This document shows positions 24,480-35,900 of a stretch of DNA of 64,000 bases, piece after piece. The notes below the pieces were generated by a model. That model was given only the letters and a program-made list of their open reading frames with translations, made no database searches and was not told the DNA's origin. Source of the stretch: Smittium mucronatum. Its lineage: Eukaryota; Kickxellomycota; Harpellomycetes; Harpellales; Legeriomycetaceae. Numbering within the stretch: the stretch's first letter is position 1; each line of letters begins with the position of its first letter. The stretch spans positions 1 to 64,000 of the forward strand of contig LSSL01000127.1 in NCBI GenBank assembly GCA_001953115.1. The letters are read 5' to 3'. Both the position numbers and the translations under genes were made by a program.

Positions 24480-24990
24480 CCTAAATAAAATAAGCTCTTC
24501 TGCCGACATCCGGCTGACTACCTACGGGAAAAGGATGCAACCATCCAACCAAAAGACCCCCCCTGGCATGGCTTCAAATAGGATTATGGCTGAGAATTTA
24601 ACGGTTATGAATTAAGCATTTTGTCAATGAAAAATGGTTGATTGAAGATACTGAGCTCCTAGTCAGAGCCTACTTCTAACAGGATTAATAAAATTAGGCT
24701 CCTACCTAAACATGGGTTTGATCGACATGGTTCTCCTACAAATAGCTGTTAGACGCTGGGATCCGTCTGACTGTCGATCGCTGGACTTGTGCACTAGAAT
24801 ATGTCTCAGTTGTGCTAAACGATCAGTTCCTCCAGTTTCGAGATGGTCCTCCCGTGGAATCAGTGTTCTGTCTCCACTACTCCCAACCAAGAATAGTACA
24901 ACTCTGTGCGAAAATTTGGTTTAGTGTACTTCCAAAATTACATTGTAAGCACCTAAACCTCGGCGAGGTATTTCACTCTTAGGAGATTAA
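24480..24990. other. Unidentified G+C-richer island
   Basis: About 500 bases with clearly higher G+C than the flanks. Frames of 70 codons on plus (24712-24924, containing RRWDPSDCRSLDLCTRICLSC) and 62 on minus (24702-24890) overlap, and neither resembles a known domain. Internal dyads include AGCCTA...TAGGCT at about 24668-24702. It could be a SINE-like or other non-coding insertion, a noncoding RNA gene or a relic exon. I looked for tRNA A- and B-box sequences and found none convincing. Confidence 0.35.
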
Positions 24991-25439
24991 TGATGTGCTT
25001 GATGCATTTTTTTTCCGCTTAAAACGTTCTTAAATTCTCCTATTTTAAGTAACTTAAAGAATATTATACCATTTGAAATCAAGAAACAGTTGTATTTTAT
25101 GTGATCCCAGCTTTTGTTTCTTTTATATAAACCGCTTTAAATAACTCTATTTCCAAATTAGGTAGTATTCAAGTTAAAATAAACTCTAAAATATTCGACC
25201 ATTTATCTATGGTAATGAGTGATAGTTTTTAAGAACTTAAGAAGCTATATTTAGCAAAGAAAGTGAAGTTAAATGCAACTGTGCTGGTAGAAAAAAAAAG
25301 CTAAAATGCTTATCAAAGCACTTATCTTTCTAAATTTATTACTGAAATAGCGGTAATGGTTCCTAAAACCTCGAAATCAAGCTTCAAGATAAAATTTATT
25401 GAGCTCAGTTTGAAGGCAAAAGCTAAAAGCCAAATTGAA

Positions 25440-25960
25440 AACTGTTATTGATGGAATAAATTTTACGAATTCATCCGGTGAAAATAGTCTTGGGGTCTCT
25501 GAAATTGGTTTGCAAAAAGAGGTCAAAGAAGATTCGAGGGTTTTCAACAATTTTTTTGAAGAATGTCTGCCGGAAAAAAATTAATAGTAATGCCAATGTT
25601 ACACATTGATTCAGTTGTTAGACGGCTAGAATAAGAAAATATATTGCTGAAATAAAAGATCTTATAAGAGAAAATTCTAAATGTACTATTAATTTAGATG
25701 GTGATTACTTTGAAAAACCAGTGATAGGCAAAAAAAAATATTGTCAAAGTATTTCACAAAATAATATAATTATAATTATATTATTTATCTTGCAATTAAA
25801 GATGGTAATTTAGATGATGAAGATGGAATATCAAGTAATGATGAAGACATCGAATACGCTTCTAATAAAGAATATTGGGTGAAAGATTGTGACATCTTTA
25901 ATTCAATTATCCCTGAAAATAATAATGAAAATCCAAGAGAAAGACTGATACATTAGAGAT
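25440..25960 (+). pseudogene. Coding relic, possibly piggyBac N-terminal part
   Basis: Plus-strand fragments: SSGENSLGVSEIGLQKEVKEDS and RVFNNFFEECLPEKN (about 25475-25580), IRKYIAEIKDLIRENSK and TINLDGDYFEKPVIGKKK (about 25625-25740), and an acidic piece DGNLDDEDGISSNDEDIEYA then NKEYWVKDCDIFNSIIP (25800-25956). PiggyBac transposases begin with an acidic, poorly conserved region, and a recognisable piggyBac core follows on the same strand from 26491, so this may be its N terminus. The spacing (over 500 bases) is larger than usual and no conserved motif proves the link. Confidence 0.35.
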
Positions 25961-26614
25961 AAATATAGATAACCTCAGCCAAATAATACAGTCAATTATG
26001 TCACATATAAATACGCATTTATACTCAAGTACTATAAAAGTATTTCTTTCGAAATTATCTTACTTGCTAAATAAAAAATAACAAAACGAAGAATGCAGAA
26101 TTTTTTTTTTAAATGTGAAGCCGAAGTAACATTCATAGCTAAAATATTCATGGATTCGCTTCTGTATTTATTTTTGATGTTTATGAACTTTTCAATAATA
26201 GAATGAATTGCAAAATAGACTAACAAATATGCTGGCATAAGCAAAAATTCGTAGAAATTGGTGTAATTTTTTTCTGCTTTTAGAGACGCATCGGTATTAG
26301 AGCTTATCTTCGCTCATGGTCTTCTTTTAACTCACATTCCAAACCCGAGTAGAAGAGTTATTAAAAATCAATGGTGAAAGCATTATTTTAGTTCAATATG
26401 AATAAGTAATTTTTTTAAGTATATGAATAGAAAAAATTTTGAAGCTATAATATAGATGTATATTTTTCGTGATATATAGATCCCAGAAAATCAATTGATA
26501 AATTGTGGAAAATTATATTAGTGATTGATACGCTTAACGCGACTTTCAAGCCTACGTTTAAAATAAGCCGAGAAATAAATTTGACAAAGCTACTATTACA
26601 TACCTCAGCAGAAT

Positions 26615-27430
26615 GATAATAAAGTGGTAGTACGCGCATTATCGCCTTAGGCGAAGCTAAGCCCCCTTTATAGTCTGCGAGTCCTAGCACGGCAAAGGAT
26701 TGTTGTAGTACTTTATATGTTATTTTTATATGTATTTAGTTTTTCACTCGTTTTGAATATAATTAATTTTAATATTGTTCGTTTTCGTTTTACCAGTAGT
26801 TGGTTAAGTTGTGTTTAGTTTCTATTTTATTTCTTTCGTGGAATAGGATCATTACCGGTAATTCCGGAATTATTTAGTTAGTATATTTCGTTTAGTGAAG
26901 GCATTAGCTTTGATAGTGCTATGGGCATGGTTATGCGCAACCATGAGTTGGTCGGGTCCGGTGCTTACCCTTATAGGTTTGCCCCGGAGGTGGAAGCTTG
27001 GCTAGAGGTGGCGGAAGATAGGGATAGCGATTTTTCGGCATCAATATATATTGAAGCCCTGGAGTTAAGTGAAGACTTAGAACTATCGTTCAACTTGGCG
27101 GGAGAACCAGTTACGGAAGACCTTGTGTCTTTTTTCCTGGGACTTCCGTTGAGTTCCGGTCCCAACCCCCCGGTAAGGTTATCGCATGTTATTCCTACCT
27201 TGGGGGCTGTATAAACACTTGGTGTTGCCAGTACAGGGAGCAATGGACGAAGTTTTGATAGGCAGAGTAAGGGATCAATACCTGCCTTAAATTCTCTGCT
27301 GAGAGAGGACTCAGATTGTGTAGCAATAGTGCACTCGGCTTTGTCTCTCCTTTGGCTACACAGCAACAGTTTAAGAGCGATGACCTATACCAGTCTAACT
27401 GGTATAGAGAAACCGCTTCCGAAAATACCC
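26615..27430. mobile_element. Nested insertion in piggyBac relic
   Basis: About 0.8 kb of G+C-richer DNA separates two parts of the piggyBac frame. Near its left edge is the hairpin CGCC-TTA-GGCG (26643-26653) and near its right edge a perfect 10-base stem, CTATACCAGT-CTA-ACTGGTATAG (27385-27407). It carries a 97-codon frame. No terminal repeat or target duplication was identified, so borders are approximate and the type unknown. Its composition suggests later arrival than the host relic. Confidence 0.45.
26921..27214 (+). CDS. Unidentified 97-residue acidic protein frame
   Basis: Starts at ATG and ends in TAA, inside the insertion that splits the piggyBac relic. The product is acidic: VEAWLEVAEDRDSDF, IEALELSEDLELSF and EPVTEDLVSFFLGLP stand out, with a Pro-rich segment (SSGPNPPVRL) near the end. 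No signal peptide, membrane segment or known motif is visible. Codon use is much less A+T-biased than the surroundings. After the stop, plus-strand text continues in another frame (SLLREDSDCVAIVHSALSLLWL, about 27295-27360), so the 97 codons may be the first part of a longer, broken protein, perhaps a Gag-like ORF of an element. I do not assign a function. Confidence 0.4.
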   Translation: MGMVMRNHELVGSGAYPYRFAPEVEAWLEVAEDRDSDFSASIYIEALELSEDLELSFNLAGEPVTEDLVSFFLGLPLSSGPNPPVRLSHVIPTLGAV

Positions 27431-28149
27431 ATTAGAGTTTATAACAAAAAAAAAAGCTCCAAAAATGAGATGTCAATTTTTTTACGGTTTTCGAAGTTGA
27501 AAGTGCTTATATTCACAGTTTTGAAATTTATGACAGAAAAAAAATATTACGAACTAAGAAAAAATAAATTCTCTTGATACTTAAATCTGTCCCTCTGCTT
27601 TTCTAAGGAATTTTTTGTTTTTGAGACTATCTGATGGAAAAAAGAATAAAATTTACTGTGATAGATACTACACATCTGCAAGATTTTTTCTTCACCTTTC
27701 TACTCTTCAATTTTATGATGTTGGGAAAATAATGCCAAAAAGGCTGGGTTACCCAAAAAATATTCATATTTCTATAAAATCTGGAGTTGGTAAAAGGGGT
27801 ACTAAAATAATTTTAAAATACGACCAGGTGGTCAAAATTTCAAAAATGTCTTTAATAGATAAAAAAAATTACATTTCTTTCAAATGAGTTAGACAATAAT
27901 ATGAGCTTTGTATAGAGAAGACAAGATCGAGATTTTTTAACAATAAAAGCATCAAATATGGTTTCAGAGCATCAATGAGGTATGGATGGATAGATAGGCA
28001 CGATAATTTAATACTTTCAAGATACTCTGTGCAACGCGCCTATAGCTTTAAAAAGTGGTATAAGGGCATTTATTTGGGGTTATTTGATGTTCATATTATT
28101 AACTGTTACACTTTATGAAAGAATTCTCACAGAAACTTAAGAAATAATT

Positions 28150-29678
28150 AAAAAATCATGTCTCATAGTGAATTTCCTGAAAATTTAGCAGAAAGGATGG
28201 TTCGGGTATCGGTTCAAAAAATTATATAGAGGTAAAAATAGGGGTTCCGTATTTTTAACTGTTATTTATTTGAGAAATAACCCATATCACAGAGTGATCT
28301 CTTTAAATATGAAATAAAATAAATAAAAAAATCACGCGCGTATTTTTGAGAGAACGATACTAAAAGTTATGCAAAAAGGGCATGTAATATATGCTATTCA
28401 GAAGGCATAAATAATATGAGAGCATTTGAATGCTCCGATTTTAATCCAAAAAAACCAAAGCCATTATGTGAAAGCTTGCAATAGCATTTAAAAATGTAGA
28501 GTAAGGCTTTTGTTTCTAAAAAATCTATAAAATTCTAATCGAAAAACATATAAATACCATGTGTTGTTGAGAAAAAGAGAAATTTAAGAACATTTCCAGC
28601 TTTTTTTAATTTCAATTTATCAACTTACATATTTAAAAAAAAATCAAATTTTCAACTTTCCTACAATAAATTTATACCACAAAATAGAGCTCTTTCAGCA
28701 TTTTTTGATTTATTTTTATTTAGTGAATATATAACCCTACTTGTTTAGAGTTGAAAATATTTGTTTTTATGTATTTATAAATAATTTTAATAATTTTATA
28801 CAACTTTTTTTATCAAAAAAATGGAACATAATTCTGCTAATATTTTTAAAGATTATTTTCTCCATTTTATATTATTAATAAAATTGAATATTTTATTTTT
28901 TGCATTCTTTTTTTAGCTAAAAATAATAGGCTTACCAAGAAGTATCATAAATTATTTTAAATTAACAATACTTCTCGACTAGTAATTAAGCGGTTTATTG
29001 TTTTATTTTGGTTTATATTGAATTCATTAAAATATGGTGCAAACTGCAGTATTAAGGCGATTTAAAAATTTCTGAAGCGCATCAATTATGTGATTTATTG
29101 TTTCTTTTTTATGGTTTGGAATTTTAATAAATAATAACTCAAAATTAGTATTTATTCAAATTAACCCTTTCCGCGACCAAATTTGTGCTTTGTCCCTATT
29201 CGCGTATATTTGCAATTATAATAGCTCAAAAATATGATCAACCCAATGGATACAAATAAAATATATTAATAATAACATTAAAGGAAAATTGAAAAAGATT
29301 TATTATACCATTGCCCCAGAAAGAGTTAAACGATAAAAAATACTATATTGGTTTTTAAAAAAATCTATAAAACTTCATATTAACTCTCAACCGCACAATT
29401 TTTCATATCCAAATTTTTTAAAAAAAATACAAAGATCATTTATTATATTTTTTTTAGCAGATCCTTCTTTTTTCTGAGGCACTATATCCCCTTCAAATGT
29501 TGGAATAAATTTATGTGGCTTAGGAATTTAATTATGTGTAATTTGAAAAGAGTTTACATATTTGAATCACAGTTATATTTATAAATCAAACAGGATTTCG
29601 AATTTAGTACTAAAATTACATCTGTAGCTCTAAAATACGCTTATTAGTGATCTTGAACTTTAAAAAAAAAAAAAAAAC
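28150..29678. other. A+T-rich region, no gene
   Basis: The first ~400 bases may contain the decayed C-terminal part of the piggyBac transposase (scraps such as VSVQKII and GSVFLTVIYLRNNPYHR on the plus strand). Nothing is supported after about 28600. Confidence 0.4.
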
Positions 29679-30303
29679 AATGATATTATTAAAAAAAACT
29701 ATTTACACCTTTTCTTAGACAATTTCGGAAAAAATGAAAGTAAATTAAAAAAATTGAATCCAATTTGAAAAAAATGTGCCCTAAATCGGATTAAAGTAAA
29801 GAATAATTCTGAATAAGTGAATGAAATTTGGTCTCAGTGCATACAATTACAACGGAATTGAAAGTGAGTACGAAAAAGTTAATCAAATTACAATAAAAGT
29901 AAATTCAAGTCAGAAAAAAGTGAATCTAAATTGGTCTAAACAGTAAAATGAATAATTTATACGTTTATTGATATTTAAACTTAGGGGGAAAAATTGGTGG
30001 TAATTTCTAAGCTTATTTTACAAGTTTTTGATGTACAAAGCAGGCAATAGATTTATGTGGATTTCATAGTTTTTAATATGGAATTAATTTCCAACGCAAA
30101 TAAAAAAACACCAGAATAATTTCCATTAAAAGAGTAAAAATAATTTTTCGATGATATTTTATTAGATCACACGATTTTTCGCAATATTTCATCATTAAAA
30201 CCCAAAATTTAAGTGAAAATAGACGTTTAAGTTGACCTAAAATTCGTATATATTAATAATTACTTTCTCTTTCAAATATAAAAACTTACTTAAATTTTTT
30301 CTT
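29679..30303. repeat. Left terminal inverted repeat
   Basis: Reverse complement of about 32308-32933. In the stretches compared by eye I saw only isolated mismatches near the outer end (for example TTCTTAG against TTCTAAG). The pairing ends abruptly at about 30303, after ACTTACTTAAATTTTT. Confidence 0.85.
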
Positions 30304-30659
30304 TTTAAGTGTTCTTTTTTCATAATATAAACGAATCTTGTGAATCAAAAGACTGTTTATTTTGATTATAGAAAGTTTTTTATATTAAAATTTCATTTTT
30401 ATAAACTTCTTACAGATAAATAAAATCATTATTTAGAAAATAAATATCAATTGATAAGATTTTAAATTAAAAATATACTTAAATTAAAAATCTATGAAAA
30501 AAGCAATTAAAAACCGCACTAGGCACCAAATCTCACGCCTTTAAGTTGGATCGCATAGAAAAAAAAGGATGTAAGTGTACAATAATTTTCTAAAAATTTT
30601 GGTTTTTAAATTTCCTACATATTCCTGAACTTTTGCCTCGATTATCCTAGTTTCCCATT

Positions 30660-31670
30660 TGATTTATACACATTGATAGTTGGGGTCTTCTTAATGGAGA
30701 ATTTTTTTTTACAAGTTTTTTTTAATCTCTGATTTTACCACAATCCACGCATTTTCTATCTGACTTAGAATAGGTGAATATAGACTGAGATAACTATATA
30801 ATCACCAACATATAAACCATCCACATCCATTATTCAGACATGAAACCTCGCGTTATCAGATATTATTACGATATTTTGATTATGTATACCTCTAGATAGC
30901 TTTCGATAATAATTACGTTTACACAATAATTGCAGTTCAAATATTTATAAATTTTCTTTTAGTTTTAAAATTTAAAATTCATATAGATAAATATCACCAA
31001 TAATGTGAATATTTGATCTTTTTGTCAAAAGTAGTAGAAAAACTAACCTTTGTCCTAGTATCACCTTCCCCCCGGCTCTTCCAATAAATAGGTTGAAATC
31101 ACTTCAATGAAAATAAAGAGCTTTCATCAACTCGAATAAGCAATAAACTTATTTACGCAATTTTTACACTTTTCTTTATATATTTGGGAATTTACTTGCA
31201 TTGGCTCCATATGAGTCACGCTATAATAATTTTTTTATAATTTAAATTTCTGGTTATGGTTTTTGTGAAAAGTTTCAAATTATACCTTAAAAAAATATTC
31301 AATAATTACTTGAGGGTATATGACGGATTTTTTTCAAATTTTTTGATTAGAAATTCCTAATGAAAATCTGGAAATTTAATTCTACCAGATTTACACCCTC
31401 CTCTAATATTGGGTCGTAATTTGCAGTATTTTATCCAATTTTATGCAGTGGATATAGGAATATTATGAGCTGATATCGCCTGTGAAAATATTTTTCATTT
31501 TTAGCCGATTTTACCACTAATTTTTTGACTGATGAGGATACATCTTGCATTTTCCCAATGGTATATGAAAAAAAATCTGTTTCGTTAGTAATTCTTGGTT
31601 CCATTTTGTATAAATATAAAAAAAATTCTATTTTAAGAAAATTCATATTTTTAACCTGATATTTATACAA
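30660..31670 (-). pseudogene. Tc1/IS630-like DDE transposase, broken
   Basis: The enzyme would bind the repeat ends and cut and rejoin DNA with a D-D-E centre. The start is an ATG at 31668-31670, opening 79 codons (to 31431) that should hold the helix-turn-helix part but show no clear motif. Downstream fragments carry the catalytic residues: VDES with the first Asp at 31126-31128, followed by YWKSRGEGDTRTKVSF; VIISDNARFH with the second Asp at 30855-30857; and YSPILSQIENAWIVVKSEI with the Glu at 30754-30756. The spacing, about 90 residues then about 34 once one frameshift is allowed for, is normal for the superfamily. At least three frameshifts and several stops separate the blocks, so it is dead. 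Confidence 0.85.
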
Positions 31671-32002
31671 TTTCTATAAGGTAGTAAATGGAAAAAGGAA
31701 AAATTTAAGTAAGTTTTTATATTTGAAAGAGAAAGTAATTATTAATATATACGAATTTTAGGTCAACTTAAACGTCTATTTTCACTTAAATTTTGGGTTT
31801 TAATGATGAAATATTGCGAAAAATCGTGTGATCTAATAAAATATCATCGAAAAATTATTTTTACTCTTTTAATGGAAATTATTCTGGTGTTTTTTTATTT
31901 GCGTTGGAAATTAATTCCATATTAAAAACTATGAAATCCACATAAATCTATTGCCTGCTTTGTACATCAAAAACTTGTAAAATAAGCTTAGAAATTACCA
32001 CC
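31585..32002. repeat. Direct duplicate of 32199-32616, left of gap
   Basis: These 418 bases end exactly at the gap. The 418 bases 32199-32616, starting exactly after the gap, appear identical and of equal length. Part of both copies belongs to the right inverted repeat. This is the pattern left when two overlapping contig ends are placed side by side without being merged. Confidence 0.9.
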
Positions 32003-32198
32003 NNNNNNNNNNNNNNNNNNNNNNNNNNNNNNNNNNNNNNNNNNNNNNNNNNNNNNNNNNNNNNNNNNNNNNNNNNNNNNNNNNNNNNNNNNNNNNNNNN
32101 NNNNNNNNNNNNNNNNNNNNNNNNNNNNNNNNNNNNNNNNNNNNNNNNNNNNNNNNNNNNNNNNNNNNNNNNNNNNNNNNNNNNNNNNNNNNNNNNNN
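32003..32198. other. Assembly gap of 196 N
   Basis: Undetermined bases between two copies of the same 418-base sequence. Probably not real missing DNA, because both sides show the same segment. Confidence 0.95.
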
Positions 32199-32307
32199 TT
32201 AGTAATTCTTGGTTCCATTTTGTATAAATATAAAAAAAATTCTATTTTAAGAAAATTCATATTTTTAACCTGATATTTATACAATTTCTATAAGGTAGTA
32301 AATGGAA

Positions 32308-32933
32308 AAAGGAAAAATTTAAGTAAGTTTTTATATTTGAAAGAGAAAGTAATTATTAATATATACGAATTTTAGGTCAACTTAAACGTCTATTTTCACT
32401 TAAATTTTGGGTTTTAATGATGAAATATTGCGAAAAATCGTGTGATCTAATAAAATATCATCGAAAAATTATTTTTACTCTTTTAATGGAAATTATTCTG
32501 GTGTTTTTTTATTTGCGTTGGAAATTAATTCCATATTAAAAACTATGAAATCCACATAAATCTATTGCCTGCTTTGTACATCAAAAACTTGTAAAATAAG
32601 CTTAGAAATTACCACCAATTTTTCCCCCTAAGTTTAAATATCAATAAACGTATAAATTATTCATTTTACTGTTTAGACCAATTTAGATTCACTTTTTTCT
32701 GACTTGAATTTACTTTTATTGTAATTTGATTAACTTTTTCGTACTCACTTTCAATTCCGTTGTAATTGTATGCACTGAGACCAAATTTCATTCACTTATT
32801 CAGAATTATTCTTTACTTTAATCCGATTTAGGGCACATTTTTTTCAAATTGGATTCAATTTTTTTAATTTACTTTCATTTTTTCCGAAATTGTCTTAGAA
32901 AAGGTGTAAATAGTTTTGTTTAATAATATCATT
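32308..32933. repeat. Right terminal inverted repeat
   Basis: Partner of 29679-30303. A truncated second copy of its inner half lies left of the gap (about 31692-32002), as part of the duplicated 418 bases. Confidence 0.85.
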
Positions 32934-35900
32934 ATTTTTTATTTTTATTTCTTTGCTATTAAATATTTACTGCACATTTTTATTAATGTTTATTTTGATT
33001 GATTTTATTTTTCTAAAATTTCCGTTACTGAAATTAAAGCATAAATCAAGAAATTTTAAATACAAGATTAAAAATATCCATATTATGAATTTTTTTAAAT
33101 TAAATTAACAAAAGTTTCAAATCCTTTCATTATGTGAAATCTTCATTATTCATAAAAAAATTAACTTTTTTTGTTTAAATAAAACTCTCATTTCTTATCT
33201 TTTTTAATATTTGGTTTATTCTTCATCTAAAATTTTTTTACCAAAACTTCTTTATATCTTTTTTACTTTCTAATTTTTTTTTTCAATTTTAATGCTTAAT
33301 TTTTTAAAAAAGTAAGCACATACAGCCAATCACTCTAATTAACCAATACTTGGGGCAAATTAATGTATTTTTAGTAATCAATTACTAAAAGAAATATCTT
33401 TTAAGGTTAGAGATGTAATTTAAGTTCTAAATTCAGCTTACGGGTTTGATGCATTAATAATATAATGAATCACTGTTTTCTTCCTTGTGAAAAGTGTAAT
33501 TAAACAAAGCTTTACATATCATTGTACTATCCTTATCCTGAATTAGTGCGACAGTGTGCAGATATTCAAATAACAGCCATACGAGAAGAGAGCTATCTCA
33601 AAACTAGGGGAAGGGTGTAGATCAGTATAAAAAAACTTGCATTTTCTGTCCATAAGCCCAGCTTTCATCAGAAAGACCAATTTTAGCGACTAGAAGCAGA
33701 TTATATGATGGTATGTCGACTTGGCAAATCTATTGAGAAATTTTATACTTATATCGATTTTTTTTGATGTAGGCTCTAACCAGGATCCCATTTGTTTCAA
33801 ATGATTTTTTCTTTATGATGAAAAGCTTACTTCTTTAAAATATTATTCTTATTTAAATCGATCACCGATGATCTATTGGGTCAATTTTTTCCATATTCAA
33901 ACATGGCAGATAATTCAAAAGCAAATACATTAAGTGTGTTCATTTAGCAGGCGCCCAGTGTAATTGCTGGAGTTATTTTCATTTTGATATTTTTATCAAA
34001 TAGAAGCCAAGTAGCCGATTTGAAGTGAAAACCACTAATTAAAACAGTTAATTTAGTAATGATCGGATGAAATAATCAAACCAAGAGACATAGAAAAATC
34101 GGATCGATTTTGAAAGAAACGCTTTGTATTGACATATTTGAGCCTTATTCAATGAGTTTTTAAATTTGATTTTAATAATAATTTATCAATATAACGCGCC
34201 TTTATTGAAATTAACTCTTCCTAACTCTACAGAAAATATAATAAGCTTTTATTAGCCCAAAAAATTAATTCTGTTCGATTTTTTTGTAGACGCTATTATA
34301 AAATTACAATTTATTTATCCTATATAGATGCGAAAATGTGGAATAATTATTTTTAGAGCTATAAATTAAAAATTTAACGATCAATAGCTGGCTTTTTATG
34401 GTTTTATGGTTTTATATGTATATAAGAACATTTTTTCCATTAATATATGTATAGAATAGAATAAAATCGAGTATAATATAAAAATACTTATTATCGTCAT
34501 GTCCAAATAAAATTTCAAAAGACTGATTTCGAGAGCATAGGATATAGATGATGATATAAGTGAAATTTTCAAAGTTGAAATAATTTTAAATATTAAAGAG
34601 GTTGATAGAGATTTTTATTTTGATATCTTTATAAAGAACACCCAAAATTTTTAGCAAATTTCGATTTAAATCTGTTTGAAATATTGTTCAAACTATTAAA
34701 TAAAGATATATCTCGAATGCGAATCACTAAGGATAAAAAGCCCAATATGGCTATAAAAGACTCATTACTGTTTTATCTCTCTTTATTGACAGTATACTAA
34801 ACTCACTATACCATTGGGTTGTCATATAATATGAACGCCGGCTCAAATCAAATATTAATAAAAAGTATAACCGATTAAATAAAAAAAAAATTAAAAAAAG
34901 ATTCACTTTTTTGTTTAAAAAAACACGAAAGAGAATCATTAACTTTAATAGTTTGAATCAAGATGAGCCAGAATTCGTTTTATATGCTTCTATACAAGAG
35001 TACTCAAAGTTAGCATTTGACTTTAGATAATATAAAGTTTTATTATCAGGCTAGCACAAACTTTACTGTGTAAAACAAGAGTGTGACATCTTCCAGATGG
35101 AAGAATAATGATGTTTACCCAAATAAAATATCCACTATAAATTATTTCAACATATTTTTAAGTAGGGTAAATTTATATAAAAAAATACCTTCTAAAAAGT
35201 TCAGAGGAAAAAACCTCAGGTGGTAATCAGTATTTGCCAATTATATCTGACTTAGGCTATATCCGAATAGATAGAAATATTCCGGCTACTTTACTGATAA
35301 AGGAGACCAAAATAGACCAGATCTATTCCAAAAAAACCTTCTGAAAGGATAATTTGTGAAAATTTTTATTCATGCTTAAAGTAGATTTAGGGAGCTGGAA
35401 TGATTAAAGTAATAATAATTTTAGATTTAAACGAAGATATACATGATACACACATTTTTCTGGCTAATTTTCATCAGAAATTACACCCACTAAGAAGGGG
35501 TTTTCTCGGCAGAAACTCTAAATAATGGTTTATGGCTCAATATTGCAATTTCTGAAGTCAAAAATACTGATAAGTTTATGAATTTTTTTTGTTGGTATAG
35601 TTTTTTATAATAAATAAAATACATTTTTTCTAATGCAGCTTGAAGACACATTTATGAAAGATCAAAAAAACTTCGAACTACATTCAAGGTTCTGTTAATT
35701 TTTTATTCCAGCAAAAAATGCATATTAAAAAAATATATATCATGTTTTATTCTAACTGAGGACTATAAGTTTTATTATCATGTTGCTTTTCGCAATCATA
35801 TAGTATTTATTTGATTGCGTAATTTATCCTAAACCATTTAACTGAATACATTAAAATTTATTGCCAATACCGTCTATAAATAATAAATTTTCGATTTTTT

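Larger units (their letters stand above)
26491..28140 (+). pseudogene. piggyBac-type transposase, broken by stops and an insertion
   Basis: PiggyBac enzymes cut and paste DNA at TTAA sites with a DDD catalytic core. From 26491 the plus strand reads SIDKLWKIILVIDTLNATF then REINLTKLLLH, matching the segment leading to the first catalytic Asp, which here appears replaced (LTK where LDE is usual). After an unrelated ~0.8-kb insert the core resumes: FEVESAYIHSFEIYDRK (about 27497-27540), IYCDRYYTSARFFLHL (about 27650-27695) with the second catalytic Asp before the YYTS motif, PKRLGYPK, then after frameshifts GWIDRHDNLILSRYSVQ and KKWYKGIYLGLFDVHIINCY (27984-28110), which hold the third catalytic Asp. 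The order and spacing of these blocks is diagnostic; stops, frame changes and the insertion make it inactive. Terminal inverted repeats and TTAA duplications were not resolved. Confidence 0.8.
29679..32933 (-). mobile_element. Tc1/IS630-like transposon with ~625-bp inverted repeats
   Basis: Long, almost identical inverted arms (29679-30303 and about 32308-32933) enclose a minus-strand transposase relic. As assembled the unit is 3255 bases, but it includes 196 undetermined bases and an apparently exact 418-base direct duplication flanking them. If both are assembly artefacts the real element is about 2.64 kb. The arms begin with AATGATATTATTAAA. Arms this long are unusual for the Tc1/mariner/IS630 superfamily, where short repeats are common, though long-arm forms exist. 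No clear TA duplication can be pointed to in the A/T-run flanks. Confidence 0.8.

Noticed and set aside
24480..24990. tRNA or 5S rRNA gene in the G+C island
   Set aside because: No A-box/B-box pair, no T-loop GTTCGA and no cloverleaf could be found by eye.
26615..27430. Helitron explanation for the nested insert, suggested by the hairpin at the right edge
   Set aside because: No CTRR end follows the hairpin and no 5' TC end is evident.
31988..32284. 98-codon frame across the second gap
   Set aside because: It is the duplicate of the transposase start joined to undetermined bases.
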